NCBI GenBank assembly: GCA_030765065.1
Contig: CM060977.1
Coordinates: 132,994,295 to 133,058,294 of the forward strand
Origin: Deroplatys truncata
Lineage: Eukaryota; Arthropoda; Insecta; Mantodea; Mantidae
Length of the DNA stretch: 64,000 bases
Direction: 5' to 3'
This document shows, piece after piece, positions 45,247 through 57,479 of this stretch. The translations under genes were made by a program, and so were the position numbers. The notes beneath the pieces are model-generated. The model was not told the origin of the DNA, searched no databases, and was given only the letters and a program-made list of their open reading frames with translations. The first letter of the stretch is position 1; each line of letters begins with the position of its first letter.

Positions 45247-46012
45247 GACTTTCTCTACTCTTGTGCAAACTATTTTTACAAAGGCTTATTCTGCATATGC
45301 TTCATGTTAATTGAGATATCAAGATGTTATTCTTATTGCTAATTTTCTTGTAGGTGCAAGGGGAATATGGTAGGCTTTAAGCGATAGTCAAAAATGAATA
45401 ACGAATTCCCATTTGAGAAAATCAGTATTGAAAAATTTAAGGGAATAACAAGCAATATCTCGAAAATGGTTCACTCAACAACAAAAATGTATATGACATA
45501 AATTGTGTATTTTAACGCGATCTACATTTTTTGTGCAGTAAAATTTTGTCTATCTCTTATGGTTTACCAGTTATGCAAATGTCGTTCACAACGAAGAATA
45601 CTTTTGGAGACATTCCCAGAAAATTCAAGATATACATTTTATTTGTCATGAAAGTATCTTAAATATATGATATTTTAATCAAAATCGTTAGCCATTTCTG
45701 AGAAAGTTAAAATTTTCGAAAAATGTTTCATGTAAAGGGTAATCTGGGGTGGGGAGATTTTCTTGAAAACCTTCGTGTCGCATCTCTGGAAGATACTGAA
45801 CCTAAATACCAAGTTTGGTGTTTATCCGACTTCGTTTCTGAGTTATGCTGTTCACAGACAGACACACACACACATGGACATGTTTCCAAAAATGTTTTTT
45901 TTGGATTCAGGAGGCCTCAAAACATATATTTCCGGTGAAATCTTGGTATCGAATTTTTGGGTGGAATACAATACTTCCCCTACTTACTATACATAGTAGA
46001 GAAAGTAAAAAT
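45247..46012 (-). repeat. R900 dispersed repeat, full copy, minus strand
   Basis: Starts GACTTTCTCTACTCTTGTGC (complement of the 3' end) and ends ATACATAGTAGAGAAAGTAA (complement of the 5' end). It is close in sequence to the copies at 25417, 58724 and 63222. It contains a (CA)n patch near 45860. Confidence 0.85.
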
Positions 46013-46239
46013 TGCTGCCAATTACAGAATGTCATACAGGAACAATTAGTATACAATACAACATTTATTAATTGTGTTTATACACAGAAAACTACTAATA
46101 ACATAATTCAGCAAACAAGCTTATCACCTTTACAGTTTTTTATAAAGTGATATCAAATATCATGCACAAAAATCAGTATTGGTATCAAGCATCGAGAAAT
46201 ACTGGTATCATCCCACCACAAATTTTTTCTCTTGGTCAT

Positions 46240-46430
46240 GTAAAGAGCATGGAATTTCAAAGCCATCACATAGCAGCACACTCTTTAAAAGTCTAACTCA
46301 CTTTACCTAGTGTATTATACAATGAAATGTGCATTGAAAGTTTATCCAGATTAACAGAATAGCTAGACTAAGATGATTTTGTAGAAGAGAGATTAGAGAA
46401 GGTCGTGTGAATGTAACATAATTGCTTTGC
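46240..46430 (+). repeat. R900 3'-end fragment
   Basis: GAATTTCAAAGCCATCACAT and TTAGAGAAGGTCGTGTGAAT match the last part of the repeat. Confidence 0.5.
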
Positions 46431-46799
46431 CTAAAATGTTTACTTAAAATTACAATATGTTGTTTTTAAAACTGAAGTGTGATTTTAGCGAATTTGCGAG
46501 TATAGATATGAATCTCAATGTTGTGTTCCTTAATTAACTTAATTGTTCATGGCAATATAAATAAATTGTGTTGAATATCTTAGTGATATTCAGTTCTTTT
46601 CATTTTTACCTCATCAGTTCATTAACTTATGTTGTATAGTAACATTTTTGACAATGTAATACTAAACTTATGTTTCTTTTTGGGGATTTATTTACAAAAA
46701 TACTCATTAATTTTCAAAAAAATTCCCCCAGGGAATATTCATACCAGACCCTCTGGTAGGGACCAAACCTGAGATTTAGCCTAGGGGTTTACAGATTCT

Positions 46800-47005
46800 A
46801 AATAAGGCCCTACTCTTGTACATGTGGATGATGATTCCAGACTTCTGTTATGTTTTCAATAAGCCGAGTTTTCTTAATAAAGTTTGCCATGCCTTTCTTC
46901 ACTAGCTTCCAGACATTTTCAGTGCGGATCATATCTAGTGAATTCCCTGGACAGGGCAACAAATGTATGTTCTCTTTCAAAGGGTCTAAAGTTACGTTCA
47001 CATAA
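46800..47005 (-). mobile_element. Tc1-like transposase C-terminal fragment
   Basis: The minus strand reads LLPCPGNSLDMIRTENVWKL then VKKGMANFIKKTRLIENI and TEVWNHHP. This corresponds to the (P)W(P)..SPDLNPIENVW block of Tc1-type transposases. The catalytic E is present (TEN), but only this end survives. Confidence 0.75.
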
Positions 47006-47639
47006 CTTATAACTTTCTCTACCCACCCTCATATATATATACTTTTTTTTGCAGTTTAATTAAAACAAATGTTTGCATCAGTAGTTTCATTACGCATTTC
47101 ATTATAGGCACAAAGGAAATAGTCAAAGTCAAATTTTAAAAACTGGTCACTGCCTTGAAATTCTATACTGTTTCCTTGGCATTGCAAGAAACAACTAAAA
47201 AGCAACAGCATCTTAAAAAATGGCTAAATATTTAAAATTACATCTCAATATGCTTCAGACATTGATTTTCCCAGCCATTTGAGTGTTGGCACTCCACCTC
47301 ACTAGCATCAAGATGTCAGCACATACATAGATGACCATTCACATGGGTGATTAATAGTTAGAAGAGGTGCTACTGAGTACCTATCTTTTGACTTCTACCT
47401 ATGGGGGACTTTAAAAGATTAAGTTTATCGTCAAAGATCAGCTACACTGCAAGCGTAGTCATCTCACCAGACACTGGTAGCCATAGTTCACTCCACTGTT
47501 GGTAGCACTGATGTTGCATAGCTGCCAGTGGTGGTCATTTTGAACACATGTAATAACACTCTTTCTCTCTTTTGCCACACAAGAATTGTAACTACATGTT
47601 ATTTTGTTCCAAAGATAATGCTTATCAAAGAGTGAGTAC
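47006..47639. other. Intergenic stretch
   Basis: Nothing recognised beyond a short CTTTCTCTACCCA echo of the R900 terminus at 47011-47024. Confidence 0.35.
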
Positions 47640-48305
47640 ATTTTTTGCACTACTCTGTAGAACAGGTAGAAGAAGAAGTCAGTGTTATATTCCAATAAAA
47701 AATTTGATATCAAGATTTCACCAGAAAGTTACATGTTTTTGGATCAAATGAACATCCCCTGAATAACATTTTTACAATTGTGTGTGCGTGTGCATGCATG
47801 CATATGTGGGGAGAGGGGAGGACAGCATAACTCAAAAATCAAATGTCTAACTACCATACTTGGTATTTAAGTTCAGCAATTCCCCATCCCAGACTACCCT
47901 TTACATGGAACATTTTTAAAGTTTGATTTTCTCAAAAATGGCTCTTAACAATTTTATTAAAATACAACTTTATGGTATTTTCATGACAAATGAAATGTTT
48001 ATCTTGAATTTTATCAGAATAACCTCTGAAGTGCTCTTTATTCTGAATGACTTTTGCATAACTTGTAAACCGTGGGAGAGACAAAAACTTACTACTCAAA
48101 AATTTAGATTTCATTAAAGCATATAATTAATGTCAACATTTGACTATACTTAAGCCTACTGTATTCCCCTATTCCCTCTCTACCTACAAGGAAATATGTA
48201 ATAAAACCATTTCTAAAAATGTTTATTTCGATTAACATGAAGTAGATGGAAGAATAGTTTTTAAGAAGGGTAGAAAAGTTATGTGAATGTAGCAGGTCAG
48301 ATTTT
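47640..48305 (+). repeat. R900 dispersed repeat, older copy
   Basis: TTTGATATCAAGATTTCACC, GACTACCCTTTACATGGAAC and GGTATTTTCATGACAAATGA identify it. It ends GTAGAAAAGTTATGTGAATG. Confidence 0.7.
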
Positions 48306-48600
48306 AAAGTACTGTCACTATTCAGTTGTTATGCACAGTTTCATAGAAAGAGTATTGAATTTCTAGGCAGCATATAACATGGTGGTCTTTAAACATCTGA
48401 GTATTGATTCAGTTTTCTCTATCCACCTTGTACCTACCTTCAACAAAAATGTGTAATCAAAACTACCTTTGCCATGGTTTATGTGGATTAACATAAGCAG
48501 ATAGAAAAATAAGCTTGCATAAAAATAGTTTGTAGACGTCCTATAAAAATAAACGATAGTAGGTAGAAAAAGTCATATGGATGTATCACATCAGTTTTTT
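48306..48600 (+). repeat. R900 3'-end fragment
   Basis: The last quarter of the repeat, ending GTAGGTAGAAAAAGTCATAT and ATCACATCAG, directly follows another copy. Confidence 0.55.
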
Positions 48601-48702
48601 TTTTGTAACATTAACATTTTTTAAATATTTTATACTCTGCATTTCTAATATAACTGCCCTCAATTTGATGACAAAAGTATGAGAAGACTGCATAGAAAAT
48701 AT

Positions 48703-48772
48703 GGTCAAATCTTTTCTATGCAACCATTTGGTCAAATCTTTTCTATGCAACCATCTGGTCAAATCTTCTGTA
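48703..48772. repeat. 27-bp tandem repeat, about 2.6 units
   Basis: GGTCAAATCTTTTCTATGCA plus CCATTT repeats twice almost exactly, then a partial third GGTCAAATCTTCTGTA. Confidence 0.85.
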
Positions 48773-48828
48773 CTGGAAGTATGGGAAATTTTACTACAAA
48801 ATTGCTTATAAACCAAGATCTTATATAC

Positions 48829-48982
48829 CAAGGGTGGCGAAAATGACTTCCTTCCGCGAGTCACCAAATATGCAACACGCACTGCATCACTCACAGCACG
48901 TGTAAAACAAAGGGACGGTTGCAGAGAGGGAACGGCGCCTGCGAGTCAAAATAACTCGCGAAGCACTTTTTCGCCACCTCTG
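48829..48982 (+). mobile_element. hAT-type MITE, copy 3
   Basis: This 154-bp element has CAAGGGTGGCGAAAA and TTTTTCGCCACCTCTG ends and perfect 8-bp duplications TTATATAC at 48821-48828 and 48983-48990. Most of its body matches 18964-19118. Confidence 0.93.
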
Positions 48983-48990
48983 TTATATAC

Positions 48991-49422
48991 TATAGACAAG
49001 TGTTAGTGGTATTTCAAGGGAGATGTCCCTTTTGTATCTTCTTACTGTCAAAGCCCAATAAGTACAGTATAAAAATTGTCATGATGTGTGACAATGCAAA
49101 CTATATGATTGATGCTTCTCCTTCCTTGGGGGAAGGAACAGTTCCAGCAGTTATGGCTACTACAGGCTTTTTGTGAGTAAACTCATAAAAATATGATAAT
49201 GGACAATATGAGCATCCCTCTTAGCAGTAAACTTCTCTATGAGTGTAAACTCATTGCTGTTGATACTACAATCCTAATTCACAGACCTAAAATTTCAAAG
49301 CACTCTATTTCATCAATTCATAACGATACTATAGTAAATCTTGAATAAGGTTTGTTGCTGCTACGTATGGAAAGCCAGCTTGAAGAAGATGTATTATATT
49401 TTGACTGTTGGTGAGCCGAACT
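48991..49422. other. Intergenic stretch
   Basis: Nothing recognised. Confidence 0.35.
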
Positions 49423-50335
49423 TGAAGTAATTGCAACCGCACATATGGTAAAAAATTTCCGGTAGCCTTCGCCCCAAATGTACTTTCCGGTGGCCTTTGC
49501 CCCAAGTTTAAGTATATTAACTTTGTAATTTGACTGTTTCTTTAAATATTATATATTTATGTTTGCCTCGGCTGCGTCAGTATTTATTTTTTTAGAGACA
49601 TGAATGTCTTAGCAGGGAATTGTGCGACTGAAGAATATAGGCTTACACAGATTATAATTTGTGTTTCACTCCATTTATTAATTCTTTAAACAATTAAAAT
49701 AACACTTCACTGATATAGCTGTGAGATTTTTTTTAAATTAATTATTTGCACTTTTTAACACTTAAACTATTTTCATCTTACACTGTATACGTATTATACT
49801 TCTCAAGGACGCATCTAGTGTCCGGTTAGGAATGCTGTCTACAAGCAACACGCCCAGTTATGAGCACTGTCTACAAGCAACTGACTTGATTTCTACCGCC
49901 TAAATTTGTAAATTCCTGTATCCCAAGTCTCTGATTGGCTATTCCTACTCCAACAGAATACTTTCATTTAACTTAAGCTTCTTTCTGGTTGTTGATTGGC
50001 TATTTTATAAACTGTCTCAAAAATTACATTATTGTTTCCAAGAATGACTAGTAGCATTATTAAACCTTCTTACTCATTATTGCCTCAAGGTTACCTCATT
50101 GTTAGCAACTTTTCACCTATTATTCTCACAGCTCCTACATTATTAAACTATGTAATACATTCACATAACATTATTACATGTGTATACAATAATATAAACA
50201 TATACAATGACTGTAATATACACTTTTTATATATTGTTACATACACATATTGCTTTAAGGCAGGCTGTTATTATATTCTTTTATTATATTATATAATTAG
50301 ACTGAAATCATTTAAATGTTAAAAATACTGCCTCA
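49423..50335 (-). repeat. Possible old LTR related to the Ty3/Gypsy LTR
   Basis: The left end GCCGAACTTGAAGTAATTGC resembles the PBS/LTR junction at 15670-15692 (GAGCCAATTTGAAGTAGTAT), and the right end ATACTGCCTCA resembles TTACCGTCTCA. The 913-bp length is close to 957. Two GATTGGCTAT (inverted CCAAT) boxes lie at 49932 and 49994, and a short duplication TTCCGGTAGCC/TTCCGGTGGCC near 49460. No flanking duplication is seen. This is inference from end similarity only. Confidence 0.3.
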
Positions 50336-50764
50336 ATGTATCAAAGGAAAAACCAGAAACTATAATGGTTTATAATTCAACAAAAGTGAGGTTAATTCTT
50401 TTAATTAAATGTACCAAAATATACATGCTGGGTAGAAAATGAAATGATGGTCCCTCTTCTGTTTCGACAACATGATAAATCTTGCAACAATGCATTTGTG
50501 ATGCACGTACACAGCTTCTATTCAAAACATCCTGCAACATTCACATCCTCTTTCAAGAAGGGAGTTCATGCTGGAACCTCGCCAGAATTTCAACTTGAAA
50601 GGCGACAAAAAATCAGAATGGCTCAACCTCTTATTAGTCTGGTTTTGAGGAATTCTGTATGTAGAGTACTTGTAATGCAGAAAATCAGAAGGGTAAATTC
50701 CAAATAATAGTGCTGTAGCACATACTGGAACTTCTGTAACTATAAGAACTCTGATGTGTTACAT
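50336..50764. other. Intergenic stretch
   Basis: An open frame at 50444-50707 (plus) matches no family I recognise. Confidence 0.3.
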
Positions 50765-51545
50765 TTACTTGACTTTCTCTACCCTCTATCATTTATTAGT
50801 GGGTATTGTAAACTATTCTTACAAAAGCTTATTTTTCTATCTACTTCATTTTAATTGAGGTAAACCTTTGCAAAAATAGCTGCTACACTGCACATTTCCT
50901 TGTAGATACAAAGGGAATAGATACTATATGCTGGACTTAAAATTCCATGCAATTGCAAGAAACAACTGAATATTTCAATTGTCAGTTTAAAAGAATGACA
51001 AGCACTGAACAATGTGAACCATTAATAATGGATATCTCAGAAATGGCTTATGCCACAAAAAGAGGTATTTAAAATACATTGTGCATTTTAAAGATATCTA
51101 CATTTTTTGTGTAGTGGGTTTTCAGCTGCGGTTAGCATTTACCAGTTATACAAGATTATACAAAACTCCTTCCGAATGAAGTGGACTTCAGAGGCTGTTC
51201 CCAGAAAACTCAAGATATACTTTTTATTTGTCATGTAAATGCCTTAAATATATAGAAATTTAATCAGAATCATTAAAGACACTTTTCAGAAAATATAAAA
51301 TTTTTAAAAATGTTTCATGTAAAAGGTAGTTGGGGTGGGGGGATTTTCTTAAAAATCTTTGTGTCATATCTTTGGAAGATAACAAACATCCAAATTTTCG
51401 TTTTTGAGTTATGCTGCATGCACGCGCACACACACATATTCTTAGATTCAGGGCGTCCAAAAACATGATGAAATCTCGATATAAAATTTTTGGGTGAAAT
51501 GCAAATACCTTCTCTATCTACTAGATATGTACATGGAAGAGAAAA
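50765..51545 (-). repeat. R900 dispersed repeat, minus strand
   Basis: Starts TTGACTTTCTCTACCCTCTA and ends near CCTTCTCTATCTACTAGATA. It belongs to the more diverged subfamily with GATATCTACATTTTTTGTGT. Confidence 0.75.
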
Positions 51546-52466
51546 TAAAAAATGACTGCAACATGTTGAACATGTGGAAAACCAATATGTGGGGAAAATT
51601 AAAGGAAGTTTTGCCCTGACTGTTAAGAAGAAGAAGAAGAGAAATGAGTGCAGTATGGTGTTTGTATTATATAATTTTAGTTGTAGTATTACGAGGAAAC
51701 ATTGGAACCAAATTTCAAATTTATTTAATTGTGTACTTGTGTTCTCACTCAGAATAAAAACAAGAAAAGGATGTAAAATAAGAGCTGAAGCTTTCCTGAT
51801 GGAATAACTCTAAATTTTCTTGGGCTTCTAATCACTTTATCCTGAAGATGAACTTTCATCTTCACCATCATGAAGTTTCAAACCAACCATTTACCTGGCT
51901 AGAAGCTTGAGTAAATTGAACCAAAAAATAAATGTTTAGAAAACAGAGAAATGTAATCACATTGTTTTAGAATACATTTGACTACATACTCCAAATTATT
52001 TACAGCTGAAGCACTGTAAGAAGAAACAAGTATAGCTTCATCATAATTCAATATTTCTGGAAAACATAGGGATATTCAAATAATTGTTGATTGCAAAACT
52101 ATTTGTTAGATGAATGAGATATTTTGATACTATGAAAGGATTATAATTACAAAGTTTTAACAAAATTTAAGATGGTGGATTTCATAACCTGATTGAATTG
52201 ACATGGAGCAACCCTATAATGTAAATATATCCGAGAATTTGTAATGGGTGATCAGACTTCTTTCTTTTTTTCATATTTTTGCCAAACTTCATTGGTTTGC
52301 TCAAGAGAAACATTAAAATTAAAACAAAAATGTTACATTTATATGCTTAAAGCTGTATTGCCGTGAATGTTTAGAAAATAAAACAGGGCTTAAGCTAACA
52401 GCATTGCAGGATGACAAGAGATATGCATTTATTTGTTTTTCTACAAGTAGGGAGACAACTTTTTAT
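51546..52466. other. Intergenic AT-rich stretch
   Basis: Nothing recognised. Confidence 0.4.
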
Positions 52467-53285
52467 TTTCTCTATCATGTACACAGTAGGTAGAGAAGGT
52501 ATTGCATTCCACCCAAAAATTTAATGTCGGGATTTCACCGGAAATACATGTTTTGAGGCCCGCTGAATTTAAAAAAAAGCATTTTTAGAAAAAGGTCCAT
52601 TTTGTGTGCGTGCGTGCCATAACTCAAAAATGAAAAGTTGAATGAATACCAAACTCATGTATGTTCAGTCAGATGCAACACAAAGATTTTCAACAAAACC
52701 CCCTCACCCCAAACTACTCTTTACATGGAACATTTTTCGAAATTTTTTATTTTCTAAAAAATGGCTCTGACGATTTTGATTAAATGTCAAATAAAATGTA
52801 TATCTTGAATTTTCGGGGAATAGCCTTGAAGTCCTCTTCATTTGGAAGGAATTTTGATAGCCTTGTATAACTAGTAAATGTTAAGCGATAGACGAAAATG
52901 TACTACACAAAAAATGTAAATCTCTTTAAAACACACAATTTATTTAAAATAAGTTTTTTGGGCATGAACCGTTTCTGAGTTATCCAGTATTAAATGTTAA
53001 AATTGTTCATTTTTTGCTCATTCTCTGAAACTTTTTTCAACTTTCAGTTATCTCTTGCAATTGCATGGAAACATATGGAATTTTAAGGGCAGCATATACC
53101 GCCCTGTTCTTAAACATTTGATTATCACTGTTTCCTTTGTATCTTAGAACAAAATGCAAATTGTAGTTATTTCTGCAAAGCTCATTTGGATTAAAATGTA
53201 ACAGATAGAAAAATAAGCTTGAGTAAGAATAATTTGTATATCCAGTAATAAGCAATAGCGGTTAGAGAAGGTTATGTAAATGTAT
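52467..53285 (+). repeat. R900 dispersed repeat, diverged full copy
   Basis: Starts TTTTCTCTATCATGTACACA and GTAGGTAGAGAAGGTATTGC, with the internal TTCCACCCAAAAATTTAATG and CTACTCTTTACATGGAACAT blocks. It ends GTTAGAGAAGGTTATGTAAA. Confidence 0.8.
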
Positions 53286-54036
53286 AATATATTTTTTCAA
53301 CACTAGCCACACAATGATTTGTTCTGTCATTCTTTATTTGCCTCTGCCTCCTCTTTCACGTGCTTTGCACATGTTAAGTAGTGATTTGTTCTAGAGGCAT
53401 ATGCAGAGAGTTCATTTGGAAGGGAGAGATATTGAAACAGGAATAGCTGAAACTCACGATGTTACCCATACCTTCATTCGCTGGTCAGTTTCACCATGTG
53501 ACACCATGGATATCAACTGGATCACTGAACAGGATATATTAACTAAATCTTTAGGATTTGATGGGTCAGCATGGTGAACATACATGTTTTTAAGTATTTA
53601 TAGGATAAAAGCCAAACAGAATTACATAAGCACCCAACTGCCAAGCCAGGATTCATACCTAACCATTGTGTTAGGTATGAATCCATTAGACTATGGCAGA
53701 CTCGCTCAGATGTTTGACTTCACTTCACTAATAACTACAGGAGGTGTTCTGTAACCATCTAGTTATAACTACTGTGTCTAAACATGTGTAGACAGTAGAG
53801 CAATCCATTTAATCAATGTAAACCAATATATGGAATAATACTTTTCCAAAAGAATGGACTAAAATTCCCTATAATCCCCCAGTATTTACCACTGTTTTAA
53901 TGTACATAGTATTGTTATTTACTTATTAACAGGTACAATGTGGTGTATTAAACCCCTAAGTATATGAATTACAGAAAACAAAAATGAGACTGTACTGCTT
54001 CGATATTATGGTCTTGGATATGTTGGGGGGGTTGAG
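53286..54036. other. Intergenic stretch with a perfect hairpin
   Basis: Mostly featureless apart from the 15-bp hairpin at 53649-53684. Confidence 0.4.
53649..53684. repeat. Perfect 15-bp inverted repeat, 6-nt loop
   Basis: GGATTCATACCTAAC (53649-53663) and GTTAGGTATGAATCC (53670-53684) are exact complements around CATTGT. GGTATGAATCC resembles a tRNA B box, so this may be two head-to-head SINE fragments. A terminator or small RNA hairpin is also possible. Confidence 0.85.
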
Positions 54037-54320
54037 TTTTTTTTTTTTAATTTATGGACGCTCTTTAACTACTATGGTCCTTAGCGTCCCATTCTATATT
54101 GGGCGTGAAAGACGGTAATTTTGTTCAGAGGCCTCTTTATCAGGCTTGAGGTTCTTTTACGTGTCGTAAATCTACGACACGGGACCACCGGCTTTACTTC
54201 CCTTCCGAAGGAAGCCATGCTAAGGATTTTTACGCCCGAAAAAATCCATCGCCCTCCGCCGGGTTTGAACTCGCGACCTTGGGTGTTAGGGGGGTGCCCT
54301 TGAGCACTCCCTGCGTCACT
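54037..54320 (-). mobile_element. SINE family C, well-preserved copy, minus strand
   Basis: Read on the minus strand: B-box region AAGGTCGCGAGTTCAAACCC, then GGATTTTTTCGGGCGTAAAA, GCTTCCTTCGGAAGGGAAGT, CGTGTCGTAGATTTACGACA, ending AGAGCGTCCATAAATTAAAA with a poly(A) tail (the T-run at 54037-54048). Confidence 0.85.
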
Positions 54321-55339
54321 ACTTAACAGTGGATACTAGGAAACACATTCAGCTTGGTGGCACCGCATGGTTGTTACATCTGATGTGCTGGATACACTAT
54401 ATTTTAAAAGTACATCCACGTCGTAAGAACAACGCACACATTTTAGGTTACGAAACAGTAGACCGACTGGCAAAAGAGGATGCACTGCTCGTCTATCCTC
54501 CAGAATATATAAATCCCCTGTGGAGGGGTACTGTTTGCATGTAATTCGAGTTTTAGACGCGCAGATCCCTCGGCTATGCCCTGTCGTCGCTTCGCAGTTG
54601 CGGTCGCGCAACTTGCTACACCCCTCTCCTTCTAAAAAACATCCCTCGACTACGCTTTGAGGCTGAGGGCCCTCAATCTCTCGGCTACGCCTTGAGGCTA
54701 TCTTACCGGCTTTGGCGGCATGTTGCCAACATTACGTTAGAGCTAGCGTATGACATAGAGTGACGTCTGTTGGACATATAACACGTCATTTTCATCGCTG
54801 TGGGGGATACACCAAGAGCAGAATGTCGCGGAGACATACACCATATATGTTTTAACTGTACTCTTTATAAATCTCATATTGATGCTCTCTATGCAATTCT
54901 AATAAACATGGCCATGGCCCTTGGAATATTCTGTCCATGATTTATAGTAACGAACTAAACTTGTCCCGAGTATTACTTCGACATCCCATTAATTGCAAGA
55001 TGAAACTTTGAACCTTGTCTCTATGACATTTTCTCTTCCCACACTTTGTATCGACGCAGACATCGATTGGTCCCTTGCGTATCACGATAATGCGTCCAGA
55101 AATAACCAGCAACAACATCGTAAGAACAAAGTATCAGTTGGGCTGTACACGCGTGCACAGAAATGGTCTTGGGATGTAAACAAATAGCACTGCTCCACTT
55201 CAGTACCCCGAGAAGGGAGCAAAGGGATAGTGTTGAAGGTACAGTTTGTGTATTCCTGCACTGATTCCGTGGTGGCCTAGATTTCGTAGCACTGTAAGAT
55301 GGTCCCGTGTTATCACAACCCTCCCCAAGCAACACTATG
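54321..55339. other. GC-rich stretch of mixed remnants
   Basis: At 54420-54500 the plus strand reads ILGYETVDRLAKEDALL, like the last block of a LINE RNase H. At 54560-54710 a motif TCGGCTACGCCTTGAGGCT recurs about three times in degenerate form. The rest is unrecognised. Confidence 0.35.
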
Positions 55340-56240
55340 CAGTCTTGAGACGGATAGAATATGGCAAGAATGGTAGATCATAGGAAACAAACGTAACAAA
55401 ACAAGGCTCCTAAAAGAACTACTCCGGAACTGTATGCTGAAATCGTTCAAACTATGAACAATTCTCCAATTACAGGTAATGTGATTAACGCATTGGAACT
55501 GCCAGTAAGCAGCAGCACTGTAAGTCGTCCTCTCCCGCAGGTATTTTTCTTTTGCCGAAGTGAGGATAAGAGACGATTTCTTTCTATTCAACGGGAACTT
55601 CGCATAGGCTTTGCACTTCAATAAAGAGCTTCTCCACCACATGCGAAATTACAATCTGTTTGGGTGTAAAGGTATTTTGCTCCGATCTAAAAACAAATGA
55701 AGTGTTAGCGTATCTATTGGCAAGCGTTATAAGGGTCCTTCGTCCAGGTAACTAATCAATCGGGTCATGGCTTATTGGGATGGATAGGTAAGTCGTGCTG
55801 GTTCAGGAGAATGTATAAGAGGTCACTCCACATGACTGCTTGGGAATCTGGACACTTTAGAAGGTGTTGTTCTTCCTATAGTGTTGGAGCTATTCATACC
55901 GTAGAATAAGTTCCTGTTGTTAGGTTTGTGCAAGATAACTGCTCTTCTTCACACTGCACGTGCATCCATAACTTTCCTGAGGTTCACGCAACTAACTAGC
56001 CTCTCAAGTCGCATGTCTTAAACATTAGGTATAGAACTGTTTGGGGAAGAATGGTAAACATGTGGGTTCCAGATCAGGAGAGAACAAGAGCGACTCTATA
56101 AATTCGCGTAATGCATTGCAGTCGAGTTTGGGCGAATCTGAGCAATGAACCAGACTTTTTTTCCCCAAGATCTCATAGATTCCATACCCCAAGAGGCTTG
56201 AGCAAGTAGTTATATAGGGTTAGTTATAGTATAGTTGTAG
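55340..56240 (+). mobile_element. Degenerate Tc1-like element (plus strand)
   Basis: Broken plus-strand frames follow an insect-wide Tc1-type transposase: TPELYAEIVQTMNNSPITGN and SSSTVSR (HTH, about 55420-55530), then VRFVQDNCSSSHC (about 55920-55960, the FxQDN catalytic block), then WGRMVNMWVPDQERTRATL and SRVWANLSNEPDF (about 56040-56160). Many stops; no TIRs located. Confidence 0.6.
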
Positions 56241-56446
56241 TAGTTAAGGTTTATAGAGGGCATCTCCCATTTGTTGCTCCCCTTGTCGACGGCTTTAACT
56301 CCCTCCCCCAAAAGCAAAAATATTTTTAAAACATCGACACTGTCACTAATAAGTAGATTATGATTTATTTCAGTAGACAAGTGTTTCATTTTTTGGAGAG
56401 TAAAAACAATCTTGAATACTAACCACTAGGTCGATCCTCATTACAC

Positions 56447-56807
56447 ATTGTGAGCCAAAATACTACGAGCCGCCTGCGCGGTGTTTTTTCTTGTCCGCTG
56501 CCGCTATCATAGAAAGGCGCGGATGAAACCACACAACGTTTTTAAAGCAACTTTTAAAGGCTTTACTTACCAACTTTATGAAAGGAGATGCTGAAACTGG
56601 CCACCGTCGTTTTCCATACATTTTTGGCACCTCTTTAGGAAACTCTCAATCATGGATTAAAGCTGGTAAGTAAAGCCTTTAAAAGTAGTTTTTAAAATGT
56701 ATGGTTTCATCCGCGCCGTTCTATGATAGCGGCAGACGACAACGAGCGCCGAGGACACGGACAGGAAAAAACCGCGTAGGCGGTTCGTAGTTTTTTGGCT
56801 CACTATG
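56447..56807. repeat. Foldback/MITE-like inverted repeat element
   Basis: Arms at 56447-56577 and about 56658-56807 are inverted copies. The left begins CATTGTGAGCCAAAATACTA and the right ends (complement) CATAGTGAGCCAAAAAACTA. Both carry CTGCCGCTATCATAGAA and GGCGCGGATGAAACCA and an inner AAAGGCTTTACTTACCA. The right arm has about 19 extra bases. About 80 bp of loop separate the arms. No coding region. Confidence 0.85.
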
Positions 56808-57479
56808 TATATTCTCATTATTTGATATTCTGTTCACAGTAACCTTCACGTTGTCTGGTATTGTGATCCAAAGGTGGATGTAAGATTGCTGGCAAGACAA
56901 GTGAATTCCGATGTAAGTGAAAGTGGAATCTCCCTTATACAAGATGTGTAGTCCCAGTAACACTGTCCATCCATTAGGTACCTATACCTATACGTTCTAA
57001 AGTTATCCTTGCTCAGTTGGGCTTAATATAACATGTGTCTTTTCTCCATCCCAGATATGTTCTGGAAAAATTAGATAAGTGCATTTTGAAAAAAATTGCT
57101 CAACGTAATTGTGGCGTTTTTAAAATGAATTAACCGAATAAAAAATCTATTGGTTTTTTGTCCTTTCTCTTCTTTGGGAATTGGGCATGCCTACTTACTT
57201 AAAGGTAGACGGGCATAAAACTGATCGGGGACTTACTCTCAAGTCGTAATTTTGGCACACAATTTTCTCAGTCTGGAAAATCTAACTTTATTGATATCTA
57301 CACACTTTCATAATTACCTAATTGTAAAAAATACGTTACAAATTCAATGTATTAAGTTTGCACCAAGATGCCACTCGCATGGTTTTAAAGTGAAGGAAAA
57401 TTAATATATTCAAGTAATTCAGTCGCTAGCTCCGAAATTCCGCAAGAAAATTGGCAAAACATATTTCATCCAACTTTGA

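Noticed and set aside
50444-50707. Unrecognised open frame of 87 codons
   Set aside because: No family resemblance, no exon boundaries, embedded between repeats; kept only as part of an intergenic stretch.
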